64,000 nucleotides of DNA from NCBI RefSeq assembly GCF_006861795.1, contig NZ_VDGH01000005.1:186001-250000 (forward strand). The letters are read 5' to 3'. A program made the translations under genes and the position numbers. The notes under the pieces were generated by a model. It had not been told where the DNA came from. It saw only the letters and a program-made list of their open reading frames with translations, and did no database searches. Source of the stretch: Psychrobacillus lasiicapitis (GTDB lineage Bacteria; Bacillota; Bacilli; Bacillales_A; Planococcaceae). Below are positions 41,542 through 51,355 of the stretch, one piece after another. Within the stretch, counting starts at the first letter, position 1. Each line of letters starts with the position of its first letter.

Positions 41542-43242
41542 TTATGTACGCCAGGCCTCTTCTTTAACTATTACTTCGATTTTCTTTAATGCGCCTGGTT
41601 CTACTTCTTCAACAGCTGTAGCTGCATCTTCTAGCGCTTTTGCATATCTAAGTTGTCTAAAGGCTTCCTCTGCTTCTAATAAGCGCGCATGTATATGGGG
41701 ATGGCTTGTACGATAACGATTGCCGTATTGTATTATTTTTTCTGTTAGCAATACATTTTCTAACATTTCTTTTGCCCGTTTATGCACTTCTTCCATGCAA
41801 GCCTCTGCTTTTTCTAAATAATTATCTACTAACGTCATATTTAGTGGCACTTCTTGAAGACTTTGCATTGCAACATAAATATGTTCCTCTGCTTCTTCTA
41901 ATCGAACATCCATATCTTCAGGAATCCCAGGAATATTCGCTTTTTGTAACATACGATCTGTGTCGTGCAAAATATGTTTTAGTTCATCAAGTTTTTCACG
42001 TGCTTTGTTTTCATCAATTCGGAGATTTTTTAAACGATCCGCAAAACGATCTTGTTCTTCATACAATCGATCCAGCTCTTCTGCTATTTCGTTTAGTTCT
42101 TCCTGTAAGCTAGAATAAGCAGATTGTTCTTCTTCTACTCGGGATGAAAGTAAGTCGAACTTTTTCGCTAAATCTTCCAATTCCTTCAAACAGCTTTGCG
42201 GAATTTCTGCTTCTTTTTCTGGCAAGCGGTAGCTTTGTTGAACATAAGCAGCTTCTGCGCTCACTGCACGAGTAACTGTAGTTACTTCCCTTAGACGGCT
42301 AGCTGTATGATCTTTATGTTGATCTACATATTTTTTAGCAAGTACTTCTTTTTCTAATAAATCATAGAATGTTTCCATCTCATCTTTGATTTCTTCGACT
42401 CTTATAATTGTTTTATCAACTTGAAGGTCCACAACTGCTGCCTTTAAGTCAACTAACTCCGCTTCAATTTCTTCTAATTTCTTCGTCATTTCAAGATGCT
42501 GCAAGTAATAAGAGCTTTCTTCCATTTCTTTCTGGCCATTTCGTAATTCATGAATCGTACCGGGTATTTTATTTTGTATTTCCGTCAGTATAGTTGGAAT
42601 TTCATGTAGTTTAGGGAAAAATTCTTTCCCCTTTTCTTGCAAAGTAATCACAATTTCGCGTGCACTTAAATAGTTTCCAGTTTCGGTCAATTTATCAAAT
42701 TCCTCAAAATCCGGTATAAATGACTCTAATTCTGTTTCTAATGCTGGAAGTGCATCCCCGAACGAATATTGGTGTGCAAGCAATGTCTTTCTAGCAGCAC
42801 GATGTTGCTCTTTCAGCTGCTCCATTTCTATCCTGTTTTTTTCTTCACTTCCGATTAGCTCTTCCAGTTCTTTTAGAATCCCAGACATTTTTTCGTCACA
42901 AGAAGAAATTAATACTTGAATTTCTTTTTCAATTTTAGAAGCTTTTGGAAATATAAACTTGTCTATATTTTCTTCAGCATCAAACAAGAGAACATCGATT
43001 TTCGGCATTTGAACATCCATTACTTCCGTCCATGTATTTCTCCATCTTTCAAACATTTCTTCTGTTTGACCATTCATGTTCAATTGTTTTACTTTTGTCA
43101 TTTCCTCTAAAATTGGCTTGTTTTGAATTTGATGTTTTTCATGCTCTAAACGTTCAATCTCTGTATTGTGTTTTCTTCTTATGATAAACGCAAAAACTGC
43201 AATTACTAAAAGTATAATGACTGCTGGGATGATATACTTCAT
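41542..43242 (-). CDS. ezrA: septation ring formation regulator EzrA
   Basis: Membrane-anchored negative regulator of FtsZ ring assembly that keeps extra Z rings from forming at the poles. The 566-residue product has an N-terminal membrane segment (about 3-22, IIPAVIILLVIAVFAFII) with the rest cytoplasmic and almost wholly coiled coil (spectrin-like arcs), rich in Glu, Lys and Leu; length matches EzrA. The ATG follows AGGGGG; the frame to 43266 starts with no ribosome site. Neighbours iscS and hisJ are as in B. subtilis. Confidence 0.95.
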   Translation of the reverse strand: MKYIIPAVIILLVIAVFAFIIRRKHNTEIERLEHEKHQIQNKPILEEMTKVKQLNMNGQTEEMFERWRNTWTEVMDVQMPKIDVLLFDAEENIDKFIFPKASKIEKEIQVLISSCDEKMSGILKELEELIGSEEKNRIEMEQLKEQHRAARKTLLAHQYSFGDALPALETELESFIPDFEEFDKLTETGNYLSAREIVITLQEKGKEFFPKLHEIPTILTEIQNKIPGTIHELRNGQKEMEESSYYLQHLEMTKKLEEIEAELVDLKAAVVDLQVDKTIIRVEEIKDEMETFYDLLEKEVLAKKYVDQHKDHTASRLREVTTVTRAVSAEAAYVQQSYRLPEKEAEIPQSCLKELEDLAKKFDLLSSRVEEEQSAYSSLQEELNEIAEELDRLYEEQDRFADRLKNLRIDENKAREKLDELKHILHDTDRMLQKANIPGIPEDMDVRLEEAEEHIYVAMQSLQEVPLNMTLVDNYLEKAEACMEEVHKRAKEMLENVLLTEKIIQYGNRYRTSHPHIHARLLEAEEAFRQLRYAKALEDAATAVEEVEPGALKKIEVIVKEEAWRT

Positions 43243-43391
43243 CGTAAGCCCCCTGTTCCAAATCAAAAAATTCTAATTCAAATGTTACTCTATATATTAC
43301 CATGCTTTTTATGTTATTGTTTCATAAAACAATAGAAAAGCAATGAATTATTTAAAATAATGATATTTCAACGACGAGGAGGCAGATTTTC

Positions 43392-44189
43392 TTGAAAAAG
43401 GATGGTCATATTCATACGCCCTATTGCCCACATGGAACGCTTGACCCCTTCCATCTATATATTGAAAAAGCAATTCAAAATGGGTTTCATGAAATTACAT
43501 TTACCGAGCATGCACCATTACCCATTAATTTTACCGATCCAACACCCGACAAAGACAGCGGAATGGATTTCAACCAACTCGAATCGTACTTCACAGATTT
43601 AAATCGGTTGAAAAAACAATATGAAAAAGATATTGTTATATCTACAGGATTGGAAATAGATTTTATCTCTGGTTTTGAACAAAACACCATTTCTTTTTTA
43701 AATACATACGGAATGTATTTGGATGATTCCATTTTATCGGTACATTTTTTGCCCTTCCAAAACACTTACACATGTATAGATTATTCTAAATCCACTTTTT
43801 TAGAGTTTGTTAAACATGTGGGAAGTCAGGACGCTGTGTATAAATTGTATTATAAAACATTAATGGATTCAATAACGAGTCCTCTAGGAATTTATAAACC
43901 GAAACGAATAGGTCATATTACGCTCGTACATAAATTTCAGCATGCACTTCCAGAAAAAGTAGATGATCATCAAGAAATCATTTCTATTTTATCTGAAATG
44001 AAAAATCAACAGCTTCAATTAGATGCCAATAGTGCTGGTCTTGCAAAGCCTTATTGTCTGGAGAGCTATCCTGCTACTCCTTATATTCAGTTAGCAAAAC
44101 AGCTTGAAGTTCCTGTTGTTTTTGGATCAGATGCCCATAATGTAGAGGATTTGCATCAATTTTATAATGAAGTAAAACTATATTTGTAG
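43392..44189 (+). CDS. hisJ: histidinol-phosphatase, PHP family
   Basis: Dephosphorylates L-histidinol phosphate in histidine biosynthesis. The 265-residue PHP-domain product shows metal ligands in DGHIHTPYCPHG, FTEHAPLP, TGLEIDF, LSVHFLP, GHITLVHKF and SDAHN. Start is TTG, with GAGGAGG 8 bases upstream. In B. subtilis hisJ is likewise next to ezrA and apart from the his operon. The next gene begins 15 bp downstream. Confidence 0.92.
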   Translation: MKKDGHIHTPYCPHGTLDPFHLYIEKAIQNGFHEITFTEHAPLPINFTDPTPDKDSGMDFNQLESYFTDLNRLKKQYEKDIVISTGLEIDFISGFEQNTISFLNTYGMYLDDSILSVHFLPFQNTYTCIDYSKSTFLEFVKHVGSQDAVYKLYYKTLMDSITSPLGIYKPKRIGHITLVHKFQHALPEKVDDHQEIISILSEMKNQQLQLDANSAGLAKPYCLESYPATPYIQLAKQLEVPVVFGSDAHNVEDLHQFYNEVKLYL

Positions 44190-44204
44190 AATGGAGACAA
44201 AAAA

Positions 44205-44684
44205 ATGTTTACAAAAACAACTTATTCAGAAGATTTAACAGCAAATTATACTATGTTATCGAAACAATTAGATGCATTGTTATCCGGAGAAACAAATGCA
44301 ATAGCAAATTTTAGTAATGCTTCTGCTTTACTAAATCAGTTTTTTGACCAAATTAACTGGGTTGGTTTTTATTTGATGGAGGATGGCGAATTAGTATTGG
44401 GACCATTCCAAGGCTTGCCTGCCTGTGTAAGAATCTCTGTTGGTCGAGGGGTATGTGGTACTGCCGCGCAAAAATTAGAAACTATTATCGTTCCTGATGT
44501 ACATGCTTTTCCAGGTCATATAGCTTGCGATGCAGCTTCACAATCGGAAATTGTTGTACCTATAGTGAAAGACGGCGTATTGGTTGGAGTCCTTGATATC
44601 GATAGTCCTATCAAAGAACGCTTTTCTGAGCAAGATGCAATTGGTTTAGAACAATTTGTTCAAGTATTAGTTAAACATATTTAA
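44205..44684 (+). CDS. ytsP: free methionine-(R)-sulfoxide reductase (GAF domain)
   Basis: Reduces free methionine-(R)-sulfoxide with thioredoxin. The 159 residues form one GAF domain starting near INWVGFYLME. The three functional cysteines are Cys74 (GLPACVRI), Cys84 (GRGVCGTA) and Cys108 (HIACDA), the same spacing as Cys84/94/118 of E. coli fRMsr, so the enzyme should be active. It follows hisJ by 15 bp and is probably co-transcribed. A methionine gamma-lyase gene converges on it. Confidence 0.93.
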   Translation: MFTKTTYSEDLTANYTMLSKQLDALLSGETNAIANFSNASALLNQFFDQINWVGFYLMEDGELVLGPFQGLPACVRISVGRGVCGTAAQKLETIIVPDVHAFPGHIACDAASQSEIVVPIVKDGVLVGVLDIDSPIKERFSEQDAIGLEQFVQVLVKHI

Positions 44685-44700
44685 AAAAAGCAAGAACAAC

Positions 44701-44727
44701 AGAGGGAGTCTATGCTCCCTCTTTTTT
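44701..44727. terminator. bidirectional terminator (fRMsr / megL)
   Basis: Stem AGAGGGAG/CTCCCTCT, 6-base loop, six T; it serves the plus-strand gene and abuts the stop of the minus-strand gene. Confidence 0.85.
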
Positions 44728-45913
44728 AAAGTTTAGTAAATGCTTGCTTTAAATCTTCTATTAGATCAATAGAGTTTTCAAGTCCCACAGAAAGTCGAAG
44801 TAAACCGTCTGTAATCCCCATTTCTAGTCTCTCTTTCTCTGGTACAACTGAATGAGTCATCGTTGCTGGATGCTGAATTAGAGTCTCAGCATCACCTAAG
44901 CTAACAGCGATTTTTATTAGCTTTAATTCGTTCATAAGCTTTTGTGCCTCTTTCATACCGCCCACAACAGTAAATGAGATGAGCCCACCACCACCGCTCA
45001 TTTGCTTCCTGGCGATTTCATACTGTGGATTACTTGTATCAAATGGATAATAAATATTTTCTACAGAAGCAACCGTTTTTAAATAAGCAACAAGTTCCTC
45101 TGCATTCTTTGTATGTCGATCCATCCGCACATGCATCGTTTTGATCCCTCTAATTAATAACCATGCGTCAAACGGTGAAATAATGCCTCCGAAATCTTTT
45201 TGAACGGATAACCGAATTCTCTCTATTTCCTCCTTATCATTCCCAACTACAATCCCTGCAATAACATCTCCATGCCCATTAATATATTTGGTCGCACTAT
45301 GCAAGACAAAATCGACTCCAAGTTTTAATGGATTTTGTAAATAAGGAGAAGAAAAAGTATTATCAACGACTACACGTATACGATGTTTTTTGGCAATTTT
45401 CGCGATTAACTCAATGTCCACTATTTCCATAGTTGGATTTATAGGTGTTTCTATATAAATACAAACAGTATTTGGTTTTATCGCGGCCTCAATAGCTTCT
45501 TCCGTATTTAATATGGCTAAATCATGTGAAACATTATATTTTTCCTGTAATATGTTCAGAAGTCCAAATGTACAGCCGTATATCCCTCGGGTACAAAGAA
45601 TATGATCACCTGACTTTGTTAAATGTACTAAAATCGCACTAACCGCTGCCATTCCAGACCCAAATGCTAATGCACCTTCTCCATATTCCATTGCAGCCAT
45701 CCGTTCCTCTAATACACGAACAGTCGGATTCCCTAAACGAGAGTAAACTCCGCCAGTCTCTTCTCCGGCAAACCTTCTAGCTCCTTGCTCAGCTGTTTCA
45801 AATGCAAATGTAGAAGTTTGATATAAAGGTACTGCTAAACTGTCCTGATGTTCGACTGATTGATAGCCTTTATGAATGTATGCCGTCTCCTTTTGTACTT
45901 TTTTATTTTGCAT
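44726..45913 (-). CDS. megL: methionine gamma-lyase (Cys/Met metabolism PLP enzyme)
   Basis: PLP-dependent gamma-family enzyme, 395 residues. PLP Lys209 lies in LHSATKYINGHGD; substrate and cofactor motifs YSRLGNPTV and GSGMAAVSA are present. Cys114 in IYGCTFGLL matches the cysteine characteristic of methionine gamma-lyases, which split methionine to methanethiol, ammonia and 2-oxobutyrate; cystathionine lyase or synthase activity is the alternative. AGGAGGGG precedes the ATG, and a perfect CcpA operator lies just upstream, so amino-acid breakdown here should be glucose-repressed. Confidence 0.88.
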   Translation of the reverse strand: MQNKKVQKETAYIHKGYQSVEHQDSLAVPLYQTSTFAFETAEQGARRFAGEETGGVYSRLGNPTVRVLEERMAAMEYGEGALAFGSGMAAVSAILVHLTKSGDHILCTRGIYGCTFGLLNILQEKYNVSHDLAILNTEEAIEAAIKPNTVCIYIETPINPTMEIVDIELIAKIAKKHRIRVVVDNTFSSPYLQNPLKLGVDFVLHSATKYINGHGDVIAGIVVGNDKEEIERIRLSVQKDFGGIISPFDAWLLIRGIKTMHVRMDRHTKNAEELVAYLKTVASVENIYYPFDTSNPQYEIARKQMSGGGGLISFTVVGGMKEAQKLMNELKLIKIAVSLGDAETLIQHPATMTHSVVPEKERLEMGITDGLLRLSVGLENSIDLIEDLKQAFTKL

Positions 45914-45930
45914 CTATTTACACCCCTCCT

Positions 45931-45944
45931 TGTAAACGCTTACA
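45931..45944. promoter_or_regulatory. perfect cre (CcpA operator) upstream of megL
   Basis: TGTAAACGCTTACA matches TGWAANCGNTNWCA at every position and is close to palindromic. It lies 18-31 bp before the megL ATG, downstream of or over the likely start point, a position typical of CcpA repression. Confidence 0.85.
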
Positions 45945-45966
45945 TACAGTTTATACATAATCGGCC

Positions 45967-46005
45967 AAAAAGAAAAGGCATCTCCCTACGAAAGTTGAGA
46001 TACCT
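45967..46005 (-). terminator. dgcP terminator
   Basis: Stem AGGTATCTC/GAGATGCCT (one mismatch) with T-rich tail; the left arm overlaps the end of the coding sequence. Confidence 0.7.
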
Positions 46006-47845
46006 CCATAACACTTAACTGATTTTTCCCTTTGTTTTTTGCTTTATATAAAGCGATATCTGTTTGATGAAAAAGATCGCGATAATCTATTTGATCGCCT
46101 TGCTTCCAACTAGAAATACCGATCGAAACTGTCACACTTGGATTTGTTTCCAATGGTATTGTCACCAATAATTGAGAACAATTTTTAATACCTTCTTCGA
46201 GCGGCATTTGAGCGTAGTATAACGCTAGCTCTTCTCCACCCCATCTAGCACCAATTCCTTTATCTCCAACTTTTTTCTCTATAATAGATGCAATTTGTTT
46301 TAATATTTCATCCCCAATTTGATGTCCATACTGATCATTTACTTGTTTAAAATCATCAATATCAATTAACACAAATACTCCACGATCATCTACTTTCATG
46401 GAGCTTTCTACATATTTATCTAAATAATTGCGCGCAAAAAGATTCGTCAAATGATCGCGATTGACCATCTCCTGCAACTTATTTCGGAGCGCAGAGTTGC
46501 TTATAGCAAGTGAAGAATGCTGGATGAGTGATTGCATTAATTTAAAAGCATCGAACGAAAAGTAATAAGGTTCTTTATGCAGAACTATACTAAAACCCGT
46601 AATCGTATTTTGTTCTTTTAACGGAACTGCAATTAGGGAACGATATCCATACTTTAACTTTGTTAGTCGGTTGAAGTCAGCTATAAACAGGGGTTCCTTT
46701 ACTTTGTTAAAATGATTCGCTACATGCTGAATATACAACTGACCTTCATCTGTATGGAAGTAATCATTACTCGCACCAATGATTTTATATTCATCTTTTT
46801 CCATAACAAAGCATATTTGCTCCGGCATGAAAGATTTGATAAGTTGGTTTCTTAAGAAAACTAACATTTCATCTAAAGAAATATTCGTATTCAATGTATG
46901 GGAAGTTTCGTTTATCAATTGCAAATCTGAAACTAATTTATGCGACTGAATATATAATTTTGCGTTTTCAAGGGCATTTCCCGTTGTTTCCGCTAGCGAA
47001 GTTGCAAATTCTTTTTGTCTAGTAGAGAAAATATAATCTGTTGGAACTGAAAGTTGTAATATTCCATAAATCCCTTGTTTACCTTTTATCGGCACATTTA
47101 TCAATCGGACTTTTAAATCTTCTTCTATTTCTGTAGTAATTTCTCCCGAAACATATGCATCTACAGTGGCTGGTCTTTCAGAAGTATAATCAAATAACTT
47201 ATAAGGAATGGAAGTTTTTCTATCTTGGTCATTCGATAATATTAAAGTAGGATCTATTTGTGGAAATGCGTTATTTATAGCAAACAATGTTCCATTTAAT
47301 ATTTCTCCAGAATCTAGCGTGGAGTTAAACGTTTTTGTTACACTAAATAAATGACGATATTGGTTTTCTTGCTGAACTAATCTAATCGATTGTCTTACTA
47401 TTTTCACAAGCTTACTAATCGTGCACACAAAGTCTTCTATATTTTCTGTTTCGGAGAATTCCTTCCATTTCAACGTTGAATCCATGACGAGCAATCCAAT
47501 TGGTTTATCGTCCTGATCCTTTAGTAAAATTTTCACTAGTTTATTCATATCATTTTCAGAATTCCAAAAAAGAGTTTCGGTAAAATTTTTCTCAACAAAG
47601 AATGCTTCTATATCCTCCCATTTAATCGTAGGCATATTTATAGCATAAGCATAATTTTCTCTCAGTGGTCTAAATGAATCTACGTCAAAAATTAAATAAT
47701 GAGCTATTTCAACTCCAAAAAATTCTGACAATATTACTTTTAAGTCACTGAACCATTTAATAGTAGTTCCATTTACAAGTAAATTCTCATTATAAACATC
47801 TAGAATACGACCTTTTAAATGCGTCATTATTGCGTTATTCTTCAT
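45986..47845 (-). CDS. dgcP: GAF-GGDEF diguanylate cyclase (DgcP-like)
   Basis: Makes cyclic di-GMP from two GTP. The 619-residue soluble protein has GAF-type sensory regions (about 200-330 and 345-455) and a C-terminal GGDEF domain (about 460-619) with active motif RWGGEEL; I see no RxxD inhibition site immediately before it. Place beside and divergent from rpsD matches B. subtilis DgcP (YtrP), which is about 40 residues shorter. Start ATG follows GAGAGGTG; the frame to 47956 has no ribosome site. No membrane segments. Confidence 0.9.
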   Translation of the reverse strand: MKNNAIMTHLKGRILDVYNENLLVNGTTIKWFSDLKVILSEFFGVEIAHYLIFDVDSFRPLRENYAYAINMPTIKWEDIEAFFVEKNFTETLFWNSENDMNKLVKILLKDQDDKPIGLLVMDSTLKWKEFSETENIEDFVCTISKLVKIVRQSIRLVQQENQYRHLFSVTKTFNSTLDSGEILNGTLFAINNAFPQIDPTLILSNDQDRKTSIPYKLFDYTSERPATVDAYVSGEITTEIEEDLKVRLINVPIKGKQGIYGILQLSVPTDYIFSTRQKEFATSLAETTGNALENAKLYIQSHKLVSDLQLINETSHTLNTNISLDEMLVFLRNQLIKSFMPEQICFVMEKDEYKIIGASNDYFHTDEGQLYIQHVANHFNKVKEPLFIADFNRLTKLKYGYRSLIAVPLKEQNTITGFSIVLHKEPYYFSFDAFKLMQSLIQHSSLAISNSALRNKLQEMVNRDHLTNLFARNYLDKYVESSMKVDDRGVFVLIDIDDFKQVNDQYGHQIGDEILKQIASIIEKKVGDKGIGARWGGEELALYYAQMPLEEGIKNCSQLLVTIPLETNPSVTVSIGISSWKQGDQIDYRDLFHQTDIALYKAKNKGKNQLSVMEVSQLS

Positions 47846-47985
47846 GCGTACACCTCTCAGTTTTCTAAGAGCGAATTTGATACTTTTATCACACTTTAAT
47901 TGTAATTCTATTTGACTATATCCCTTTAGATTTGTCAATTGTTTCTTGTACTTCATATCTGTTCATTCTATATAAAATGAATTTT

Positions 47986-48014
47986 ATTGACTTTTTCCTC
48001 ATAAAACGATACAA
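47986..48014 (+). promoter_or_regulatory. rpsD promoter (sigma-A)
   Basis: TTGACT (47986-47991), 17-base spacer, TACAAT (48009-48014). Transcription would start near 48021, giving a leader of about 184 bases before rpsD. Confidence 0.8.
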
Positions 48015-48020
48015 TCGAAT

Positions 48021-48204
48021 TTGTGTAAAATAAATGCAGCAGTTGTATGGCCTAGATTGCTCATTTTGTTCCTCTTATAGATGGTGTATCCTGTAACCCT
48101 TGGCTGCTAGGGCGATGATACATGAAAACAAAATGTCTGCTAGTCTGAATACATCTGGTCTTATTTTACAACAAAATAAAACCAATATAAAGGAGGAGAC
48201 ATAT
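48021..48204 (+). promoter_or_regulatory. rpsD 5' leader, probable S4 autoregulatory RNA
   Basis: The long leader of a single ribosomal protein gene suggests the S4 autogenous control known for B. subtilis rpsD. Visible pairing: TGTATC (48084 region) with GATACA before the ATG-like ACATG, enclosing a CCCT/AGGG hairpin, then ACAAAATGT and downstream complementary AT-rich arms up to the ribosome site AAAGGAGGAG. I cannot draw a reliable pseudoknot by eye. Confidence 0.55.
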
Positions 48205-48807
48205 ATGTCTCGTTATACAGGTCCATCATGGAAATTATCACGTCGTCTTGGTATTTCACTAAGCGGTACTGGTAAAGAATTAGAAAAACGCCCTTACGCA
48301 CCAGGACAACACGGTCCAAACCAACGTAAAAAATTAACAGAATACGGTATGCAATTACAAGAAAAACAAAAACTTCGTCACACTTATGGTGTTAACGAAC
48401 GTCAATTCCGTAATCTTTTTGACAAAGCTGGTAAAATGCAAGGTAAGCATGGTGAAAACTTCATGATCCTTCTTGAAACTCGCCTTGATAACGTTGTTTA
48501 CCGTTTAGGTCTTGCTCGTACTCGTCGTGGAGCTCGTCAATTAGTTAACCACGGTCACGTTATGATTGATGGTAAACGTGTTGATATTCCATCATTCAGC
48601 GTAAAACCAGGTCAAGAAATTTCTCTTCGTGAAAAATCTCAAAACCTAAACGTTGTAAATGAATCAATCGAAGTAAATAACTTCGTTCCAGAATACTTAA
48701 CATTTGACGCAGACAACAAAGTTGGTACTTTCGTTCGCCTCCCAGAGCGTAGCGAATTATCTGCTGAAATTAACGAAGCTCTAATCGTTGAGTTCTACTC
48801 TCGTTAA
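48205..48807 (+). CDS. rpsD: 30S ribosomal protein S4
   Basis: Primary 16S rRNA-binding protein of the small subunit and assembly starter. The 200-residue product begins [20 protein letters not shown], with the zinc-free form of the N-terminus and the S4 RNA-binding domain around [16 protein letters not shown] and [15 protein letters not shown]. The ATG has AAAGGAGGAG upstream; the extension to 48100 is leader. Codon use is clearly that of a highly expressed gene. As in Bacillus, it stands alone, away from the main ribosomal protein clusters. Confidence 0.98.
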   Translation: MSRYTGPSWKLSRRLGISLSGTGKELEKRPYAPGQHGPNQRKKLTEYGMQLQEKQKLRHTYGVNERQFRNLFDKAGKMQGKHGENFMILLETRLDNVVYRLGLARTRRGARQLVNHGHVMIDGKRVDIPSFSVKPGQEISLREKSQNLNVVNESIEVNNFVPEYLTFDADNKVGTFVRLPERSELSAEINEALIVEFYSR

Positions 48808-48823
48808 TCGAAAAATAGTATTG

Positions 48824-48867
48824 AAAGCCTTCAAATCCCAGAGAGATCTGGGGTTTGGGGCTTTTTT
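48824..48867 (+). terminator. rpsD terminator
   Basis: Long stem pairing AAAGCCTTCAAATCCCAG with CTGGGGTTTGGGGCTTT (G-T pairs) followed by six T. Confidence 0.9.
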
Positions 48868-49006
48868 CTATTCTATTGTTCCTTGTTGCGAGTCAATGGC
48901 TTTCCCTCACTCCCCCTAGAAAAGGTTTTTTCTATATTTTTTCTACAAACAAAAAAAGCGTCAATCTAATTGAATAGAAAAACGCTGTCTTTAAAGATAC
49001 ATATGT

Positions 49007-49255
49007 TTAAACTTTTTTCATTCCTTGAATTAAATCTAATAACCGCTGTCTTGTCTCATTTGCTTCTTCTTTTAGTATTTTAAAATCATAACCTGATTTA
49101 TCCTCATTCATATGAACTTCTATTAAATCTCCAATTTTTGCATCTATCGTAAACTTATCTTTTAAAATAACTAACTTGTTCGCTTTGTTATTTTTCTCAA
49201 ATAGAATGACAAAAAAATCGTCGAAGCGATCTAATATGTACTTTTTCGTAGCCAT
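49007..49255 (-). CDS. DUF3006 domain-containing protein
   Basis: An 82-residue soluble protein matching the DUF3006 pattern: start KKYILDRFDDFFVILFE, a small beta-barrel-like sheet, then KIGDLIEVHMNED and a charged C-terminal helix (ANETRQRLLDLIQGMKKV). Family members are often found near secreted metallo-beta-lactamase-like proteins; none is here. Function is unknown. The start codon follows GAGGGGCTGGG. 49256-49477 upstream shows only AT-rich sequence. Confidence 0.75.
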   Translation of the reverse strand: MATKKYILDRFDDFFVILFEKNNKANKLVILKDKFTIDAKIGDLIEVHMNEDKSGYDFKILKEEANETRQRLLDLIQGMKKV

Positions 49256-49477
49256 TGCACCCAGCCCCTCGATCCAAATAATTAACCTATAAAATGAAAT
49301 TACTTACTATTTAAAAATAGTTGAAAGTTTCTCTCCAATTATTATTCTATACTATTTAACGCTTATTTATCATCCTATTTCACATTAAATTTAAAACTTC
49401 TTAATAAATTCATGATTATTTCCCTAACCAACGTAAATACTAAGAACTGAAATGATTATAGATTGGAGGATTAGCAT

Positions 49478-49642
49478 ATGAAAAATAACAACAGCCATAC
49501 ATCGACTAATAAAAAAATGAAAAATACACATGTTAGCCCAAATTTCACGGAACCTGAAAAATTAACGGATCATGAAAAGAAAAAACTTCAAGTAAAAGAT
49601 GGACAGAACAATCATCATGTAGATGAACGCGGTGGATTTTAA
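49478..49642 (+). CDS. small hydrophilic protein of unknown function (54 residues)
   Basis: ATG preceded by TTGGAGG at 8 bases, ending TAA, followed after about 20 bp by a hairpin. The product is highly polar and rich in Asn, Lys and His (MKNNNSHTSTNKKMKNTH at the start, HHVDERGGF at the end) with no hydrophobic segment. Size and composition recall minor small spore proteins, but I match no family and see no sigma-F/G promoter at proper spacing. Codon use is like its neighbours. Confidence 0.55.
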   Translation: MKNNNSHTSTNKKMKNTHVSPNFTEPEKLTDHEKKKLQVKDGQNNHHVDERGGF

Positions 49643-49662
49643 CCAATGTACTCTTTTTGGTA

Positions 49663-49700
49663 AAAAGCTACTTCCCTTTATTTATCGGGAAGTAGCTTTC
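49663..49700. terminator. bidirectional terminator (small ORF / tyrS)
   Basis: Stem AAAGCTACTTCCC/GGGAAGTAGCTTT, 11-base loop, T runs on both strands. Confidence 0.85.
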
Positions 49701-49705
49701 ATTCT

Positions 49706-49740
49706 ATCCGCATTAACGGGCAATTGGACTCCCACTTACT
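49706..49740 (-). repeat. intergenic repeat family R1, 3'-end fragment
   Basis: On the minus strand AGTAAGTGGGAGTCC then GCCCGTTAATGCGGAT follows directly after the tyrS stop. It matches the 3' end of the R1 copies, with a few bases of the 5' end (AGT) before it. Confidence 0.65.
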
Positions 49741-51257
<1,517 letters not shown>

Positions 51258-51263
51258 ATACCC

Positions 51264-51291
51264 ATTTTACCTAATTTAATCCGTATGTCAA
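51264..51291 (-). promoter_or_regulatory. tyrS promoter (sigma-A)
   Basis: TTGACA (51291-51286), 16-base spacer, TAAAAT (51269-51264), placed to start the T-box transcript near 51257. Confidence 0.65.
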
Positions 51292-51355
51292 TATCTATCG
51301 TTTACAGATGAACGATTATGGTATAATAATTCTTGATTTGGGGGTAGAATGATCA

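Noticed and set aside
48952-48985. Hairpin with AGCG/CGCT arms near the DUF3006 gene as its terminator
   Set aside because: The stem is only four to five strong pairs around a loop of over 20 bases; the T run alone is not enough.
49400-49477. Sigma-F/G promoter upstream of the 54-residue ORF
   Set aside because: ATACTA could be a -10 core, but the nearest GNATR-like -35 is 21 bases away, outside the allowed spacing.
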